DNA from: Bradyrhizobium sp. AZCC 1721
GTDB taxonomy: Bacteria > Pseudomonadota > Alphaproteobacteria > Rhizobiales > Xanthobacteraceae
DNA length: 64,000 nucleotides
Direction of reading: 5' to 3'
Assembly (NCBI RefSeq): GCF_036924715.1
Contig: NZ_JAZHSB010000001.1
Location: 3,277,001 to 3,341,000, forward strand
Made by a program: the position numbers and the translations under genes. The number at the start of each line of letters is the position of its first letter. Position 1 is the first letter of the stretch. The notes under the pieces are model-generated. The model was not told the DNA's origin and did not search any database. It worked only from the letters and a program-made list of their open reading frames with translations. Below, piece after piece: positions 60,469 to 64,000 of this stretch.

Positions 60469-60848
60469 GTGATAGACTTTGTCACCGTGACGAACGGAGC
60501 GATCAAGCTCAACGTGGCCGTCAGCGGCTCGGGCCCGCTGATTGTCTGCGTCCATGGATTCCCGGAGCTCGGGTACTCCTGGCGGCACCAGATCGCGCAC
60601 AGACACTCGACTTTGCCGAGCTGGCCGAATTGAGCGGACGCAGTATTGCGCAGCCATCGGCCTTCATCGCCGGCGAGCGCGATCCCGTGCGCGCCTTCGT
60701 CCCGGGCGTCGATCTTTACGCCGACCCCGGAGTTGCTTGCTCCGATTTCCGCAGCTCCACCATCATCCCCGGTATCGGACATTGGGTGCAGCAGGAGGCG
60801 CCAGAGGAGACTAACGCAGCGCTCGAGGCGTTCGTGCGGGGGCTGTAG
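60469..60848 (+). pseudogene. Epoxide hydrolase with large internal deletion
   Basis: GTG 60469 with GGGGGAC upstream reads VIDFVTVTNGAIKLNVAVSG, SGPLIVCVHGFPELGYSWRH, the N-terminal end of an epoxide hydrolase (the HGFP oxyanion motif). After QIAHRHSTLP the frame shifts and the sequence jumps to a C-terminal piece in another frame: FAELAELSGRSIAQPSAFIA, GERDPVRAFVPGVDLYADPG, FRSSTIIPGIGHWVQQEAPE, TNAALEAFVRGL. The nucleophile Asp region, the Tyr-bearing cap and about 180 residues are missing. Intact relatives have about 320 residues. Confidence 0.8.
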
Positions 60849-61076
60849 CGCGATCGTGCGGTGCAACAAGCACCGGTAAATCCATCGGCACGATTCCGCG
60901 CAAGAGTACAGCTACGGTGCAGCAGTCTGCCGGCCCTTGCTGCGGTCAGAAAGCAAGATGACAACTTGGCGCGATGGTGGCAGGATGGTGGCAGACGTGG
61001 TTTCAAGCTTGGCGACTGAGAAGAAACGAAGAAAAGCGATCGCCAAGGTCACGTTGTCCAAGGGAGGAGAGGACTC

Positions 61077-62183
61077 ATGAAACGCTTGTTTCTGGGATTA
61101 ATCGCCGTTGCCTTGTTCGCATCGGCGTTTGTCGGATCCACCACTACAGTCGTGGCGCAGACGAAGGTGCTGAAGATGCAGGCCACATGGCCGGCGTCGC
61201 TTACGCTCTATGACAACTTCACCTACTTCGCCGAGCGGGTGAACAAACTATCGGCCGGCGCACTGAAGATCGAAGCGATGCCCGCCGGCCAGGTCGTGCC
61301 GGCGTTCGAGGTGCTGGATGCGACCCACAAGAAGGTGCTCGACGGAGCGCATGCGTGGGCCGGCTACTGGACCGGCAAGAACAAGACCGCGATCCTGTTC
61401 ACCGGCGGTCCCGGCGGCACGTTCGGCATGGACTACATGGACGTGATGGGCTGGCTCTATCACGGCGGCGGCCTCGAGCTGTACAACGACTTCTATCAGA
61501 AGGAGCTCAAGCTCAATCTGGTCGTGTTCCCCATCCTGCCCGCAGGGCCGCAGGCGTTCGGCTGGTTCAAGAAGCCGATCCAGACGGTCGAGGATATGAA
61601 GGGCATGAAATGCCGCCAGACCGGCATGGCCGGCGAAGTGTGGCAGGCACTAGGCTTCACGGTGGTCAACATGCCGGGCGGCGAAATCATTCCCTCCGCG
61701 CAGCGCGGCGTGATCGATTGCGCTGAATGGGTCGGCGGCATCGAGGACATGCAGCTCGGCTTCCACAACGTCTGGAAGTATCACTATTCGCCCGGCTTGC
61801 ATGAGAACGTGACTGTCGGCGAAATCGTGATCAACGGCGATGTGTGGAAGGAGCTCAGCGCGCAGCATCAGGAGATCATCAAGTCGGCGGCCAACGAGAC
61901 ATTCCTCGTCTGGTGGACCAAGTGGCAGCGCCAGAACGCCGATGCGCTGATTGAAATGCAGCAGAAGCACGGCGTACAGATCCTGCGCACGCCAACCGAG
62001 ATCCTGCTGACCTTCATCAAGAAATGGGACGAGATCGCGGCGGCCGAGAGCGCCAAGAACCCGTTCTTCAAGAAGGTGCACGACTCGCAGAAGGCCTATG
62101 CCAGCGCCGTGGTGCCGTACAAGCGGTCCTATTTCCCGCCATACTCCTTCATGGCGAACTACTACTTCCCCGTCGAGAAATAG
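61077..62183 (+). CDS. dctP: TRAP transporter solute-binding protein (DctP family)
   Basis: 368 residues. Signal peptide MKRLFLGLIAVALFASAFVG ending near VVAQ. DctP fold: KMQATWPASLTLYDNFTYFA, ERVNKLSAGALKIEAMPAGQ, FKKPIQTVEDMKGMKCRQTG, NMPGGEIIPSAQRGVIDCAE (conserved Arg that binds the ligand carboxylate in family members lies in the KCRQTG segment). The W-rich WVGGIEDMQLGFHNVWKYHY end fits the large YiaO/TakP-like members for keto acids or lactate. Delivers substrate to the two permease genes downstream. Confidence 0.95.
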   Translation: MKRLFLGLIAVALFASAFVGSTTTVVAQTKVLKMQATWPASLTLYDNFTYFAERVNKLSAGALKIEAMPAGQVVPAFEVLDATHKKVLDGAHAWAGYWTGKNKTAILFTGGPGGTFGMDYMDVMGWLYHGGGLELYNDFYQKELKLNLVVFPILPAGPQAFGWFKKPIQTVEDMKGMKCRQTGMAGEVWQALGFTVVNMPGGEIIPSAQRGVIDCAEWVGGIEDMQLGFHNVWKYHYSPGLHENVTVGEIVINGDVWKELSAQHQEIIKSAANETFLVWWTKWQRQNADALIEMQQKHGVQILRTPTEILLTFIKKWDEIAAAESAKNPFFKKVHDSQKAYASAVVPYKRSYFPPYSFMANYYFPVEK

Positions 62184-62195
62184 GACTTCGTCCGA

Positions 62196-62217
62196 GGGCG
62201 GCCGGTTTCGGCCGCCC
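62196..62217 (+). promoter_or_regulatory. Intercistronic hairpin after the binding-protein gene
   Basis: GGGCGGCC (62196-62203), six-base loop, GGCCGCCC (62210-62217): an 8-bp GC-only stem, 12 bases after the stop and without a T run. It is well placed to protect the binding-protein mRNA and to raise its level above that of the permeases, a common need in TRAP operons. Confidence 0.6.
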
Positions 62218-62286
62218 CATTCACGCGCAGCCGGCCTGCGTCGCGCCGCAAGGCGCGCCGCGCCGACGTCGACGGTAGGGGGAGGA

Positions 62287-62850
62287 ATGGCTGAGGTAAC
62301 TGACAGACAATCGCCGGCGCTGCTGGCAGCAATCCGGGTCATCGACGGCTTCACTGACCGGACCGGCACGATCATCTCGTGGCTGTCGGTGCCGCTTGTT
62401 CTGGCCGTCGCCTACGAGGTTACAGCGCGCTATTTGTTCAACGCGCCGACCATTTGGGCCTACGACGCAACCTACATGCTCTACGGCTCGCTGTTCATGC
62501 TGGGCGCTGCTTACGCGCTGCACAAGGGCGCTCATATACGCACCGACTTCTTCTGGGAGAAGTTCTCCGTCCGCAGGAAGGGCTGGATTGATACGATCTC
62601 CTATATCGTCTTCTTCTTCCCGAGCCTGATCATGCTGTTGCTGATTAGCTGGAACGAATTTCACTACGCCTTTCAGATCAACGAGACCTCGGACCAGACA
62701 CCATGGCGACCCGTGCTGTGGCCGTTCAAGTTCGTCGTGCCGCTCGCCTGCTTCCTGCTGCTCATCCAGGGCGTGTCCGAGTTGATCAAGAGCATCTACA
62801 TGATGCGCACCGGTGTCGAGCTCGAGCACAAGGAGAAGGTCGAGATATGA
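62287..62850 (+). CDS. dctQ: TRAP transporter small permease (DctQ family)
   Basis: 187 residues from ATG 62287 (GGGGGAGGA just upstream). Four membrane helices: TGTIISWLSVPLVLAVAYEV, TYMLYGSLFMLGAAYALHKG, ISYIVFFFPSLIMLLLISWN, VVPLACFLLLIQGVSELIK. Family motif ALHKGAHIRTDFFWEKF matches HVRVD-type cores of DctQ. Forms the membrane unit with DctM. Its stop overlaps the DctM start (ATATGA). Confidence 0.93.
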   Translation: MAEVTDRQSPALLAAIRVIDGFTDRTGTIISWLSVPLVLAVAYEVTARYLFNAPTIWAYDATYMLYGSLFMLGAAYALHKGAHIRTDFFWEKFSVRRKGWIDTISYIVFFFPSLIMLLLISWNEFHYAFQINETSDQTPWRPVLWPFKFVVPLACFLLLIQGVSELIKSIYMMRTGVELEHKEKVEI

Positions 62851-64000
62851 CCGCAGAAGCGCTCATCGGCCTCATCATGCTTCTGGTCCTGCTTGGAGCG
62901 ATCTTCATCGGCGTGCCGATCTCGTTCACACTGCTGTTTCTCGCCTTTTCGTTCGGCTACTGGGGCATGGGCTCAACGGTCTTCGAACTAGGCTACTTCC
63001 AGACCATCGGCATGATGAAGGAGGAACTGCTGGCCGCCGTGCCGCTGTTCATCTTCATGGGCTTCATCACCGAGCAGGCGGGCCTCATGGAGCGCCTTTT
63101 TACGGCGTTCCGCATGCTGCTTGCGCCGGTGCGCGGCGCGCTCTTCCTCGTCGTCATCCTGACCTCGACCGTGTTCGCGATGGCGACTGGTATCGTCGGA
63201 GCAGCCGTCACCGTTCTTGGCATCATGGCCTCGCCGATCATGACGAAGGCGGGTTACGACGCCAAGCTTTCAGCGGGCACTATCACAGCGGGCGGCACGC
63301 TCGGCATTCTCATTCCACCGTCGGTGATGCTGATCGTGATGGGCCCGGTGCTCGGGGTGTCGGTCGCCGATCTCTATGCCGCAGCCTTCGGGCCGGGCTT
63401 CCTGCTGGCCGGCCTCTACATCAGCTATCTGATGGTGCGCGCCTTCATGAATCCCAAGCTCGGGCCGCCGGTGCCGATGGACGAGCGGATCTACTCGGCG
63501 GCGTACATTGCGCGCGAGGTGATCATCGGCACGCTGCCCCTGCTCGGGCTCATCACGGCGACGCTTGGCTCGATCATCGGGGGGCTTGCGACACCGACGG
63601 AGGCCGCCGGCATCGGCAGCGTCGGTGCGCTGATCCTGTCCATCGCATATGGCAGGTTCTCACTCAGCGGACTGCAGCGCGCGCTGATCTCGACGATGGC
63701 GACGTCGAGCATGGTGCTGCTGCTCGCGGTCACGTCGAATATTTTCGGTGCGGTGTTCGCTCGTCTCGGCTCGGCGAACTGGATCACCGAGACGATGCTC
63801 GGCCTCCAGTTGCCGCCAAGCCTCATGCTGATTGTCGTGCTCTTTCTCATTTTCCTGCTGGGTTGGCCGTTCGAATGGCCAGCCATCATCCTGGTGTTCC
63901 TGCCGATCTTCTATCCCGTTGTGAAGGGCATGGGCATCGACCTGATATGGTTCGGAGCGTTGGTTGCGGTGGTGCTGCAGACCGCCTTTCTGTCGCCGCC
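62847..64000 (+). CDS. dctM: TRAP transporter large permease (DctM family), cut by window end
   Basis: 384 codons seen from ATG 62847, still open at the window edge. Hydrophobic from the start: MTAEALIGLIMLLVLLGAIF, IGVPISFTLLFLAFSFGYWG, LLAAVPLFIFMGFITEQAGL, then MATGIVGAAVTVLGIMASPI and GGTLGILIPPSVMLIVMGPV, the conserved permease core, and GLATPTEAAGIGSVGALILS. These match the 12-13-helix DctM subunit that uses a sodium or proton gradient. Full members have about 430 residues or more. Confidence 0.95.
   Translation, partial: MTAEALIGLIMLLVLLGAIFIGVPISFTLLFLAFSFGYWGMGSTVFELGYFQTIGMMKEELLAAVPLFIFMGFITEQAGLMERLFTAFRMLLAPVRGALFLVVILTSTVFAMATGIVGAAVTVLGIMASPIMTKAGYDAKLSAGTITAGGTLGILIPPSVMLIVMGPVLGVSVADLYAAAFGPGFLLAGLYISYLMVRAFMNPKLGPPVPMDERIYSAAYIAREVIIGTLPLLGLITATLGSIIGGLATPTEAAGIGSVGALILSIAYGRFSLSGLQRALISTMATSSMVLLLAVTSNIFGAVFARLGSANWITETMLGLQLPPSLMLIVVLFLIFLLGWPFEWPAIILVFLPIFYPVVKGMGIDLIWFGALVAVVLQTAFLSP

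Overview
The window looks like chromosome of an alphaproteobacterium of the order Rhizobiales (Hyphomicrobiales), most likely Bradyrhizobium or a close relative. The reasons are high GC; the block lptF-lptG-lptD-surA-pdxA-rsmA next to pepA-holC; a GC-rich dispersed palindrome after the gene ending at 4165 that resembles ones common in Bradyrhizobium; and many small secreted or cytosolic protein families typical of that genus. No rRNA, tRNA or CRISPR array was seen. The assignment is from recognition of families, not from a database search.

Layout. (1) 1-9.9 kb is a worn accessory region: a cut-off adenylate cyclase, an IS1182-type transposase remnant, several gene fragments (dienelactone hydrolase, LysR, carboxymuconolactone decarboxylase), an in-frame stop in a secreted protein gene, plus apparently intact genes (RBBP9-like hydrolase with divergent Lrp/AsnC regulator, OmpR/histidine kinase pair, fatty acid desaturase). 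It is peppered with a REP-like palindrome (core GTGACAGTGCACT) that I did not see after 9.33 kb. (2) 10-31 kb is mostly core: alcohol dehydrogenase, rsmA, pdxA, surA, lptD, lptG, lptF, pepA, holC, an ABC-F protein with a 3' frameshift, ndk, a TerC-family membrane protein, an orphan molybdenum hydroxylase subunit, and an ArsR-SRPBCC-GFA operon with a palindromic operator. (3) 31-35.5 kb is a LysR-controlled catabolic operon (HMG-CoA-lyase-like, CoA transferase, Bug-type binding protein). (4) 35.6-43.4 kb mixes a frameshifted second tryptophanyl-tRNA synthetase, DUF1127, IS5 and DUF6894 remnants, a Crp/Fnr regulator, and a second ArsR-SRPBCC operon with its own palindromic operator. (5) 43.4-56.6 kb is a soft-metal (probably copper) island: Cys-rich four-helix protein, FixH-like protein, CusB/CusA-type RND efflux, a SigF-type ECF sigma factor with NrsF-type anti-sigma, DUF2938, a partly duplicated DUF2243 protein, two tiny membrane proteins, a hydrolase fused to a winged helix, a cytochrome c, and a short CDF-type transporter. 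(6) 56.6-64 kb has a chemoreceptor, an FAD oxidoreductase, an epoxide-hydrolase pseudogene and a TRAP transporter running off the end.

How parts may work together. The strongest regulatory signal is a motif matching the SigF consensus as I remember it from Caulobacter (GTAACC-N16-CGAA). It occurs twice with identical spacing: before the sigma factor itself (49467-49493) and before the run of small secreted/membrane genes ending in the cytochrome c (53500-53526). This ties the sigma/anti-sigma pair to a neighbouring envelope gene set and suggests a metal-stress regulon beside the CusBA efflux genes. The two ArsR-SRPBCC operons each carry a perfect 9-bp-arm palindrome just upstream and look like independently acquired modules of the same design.
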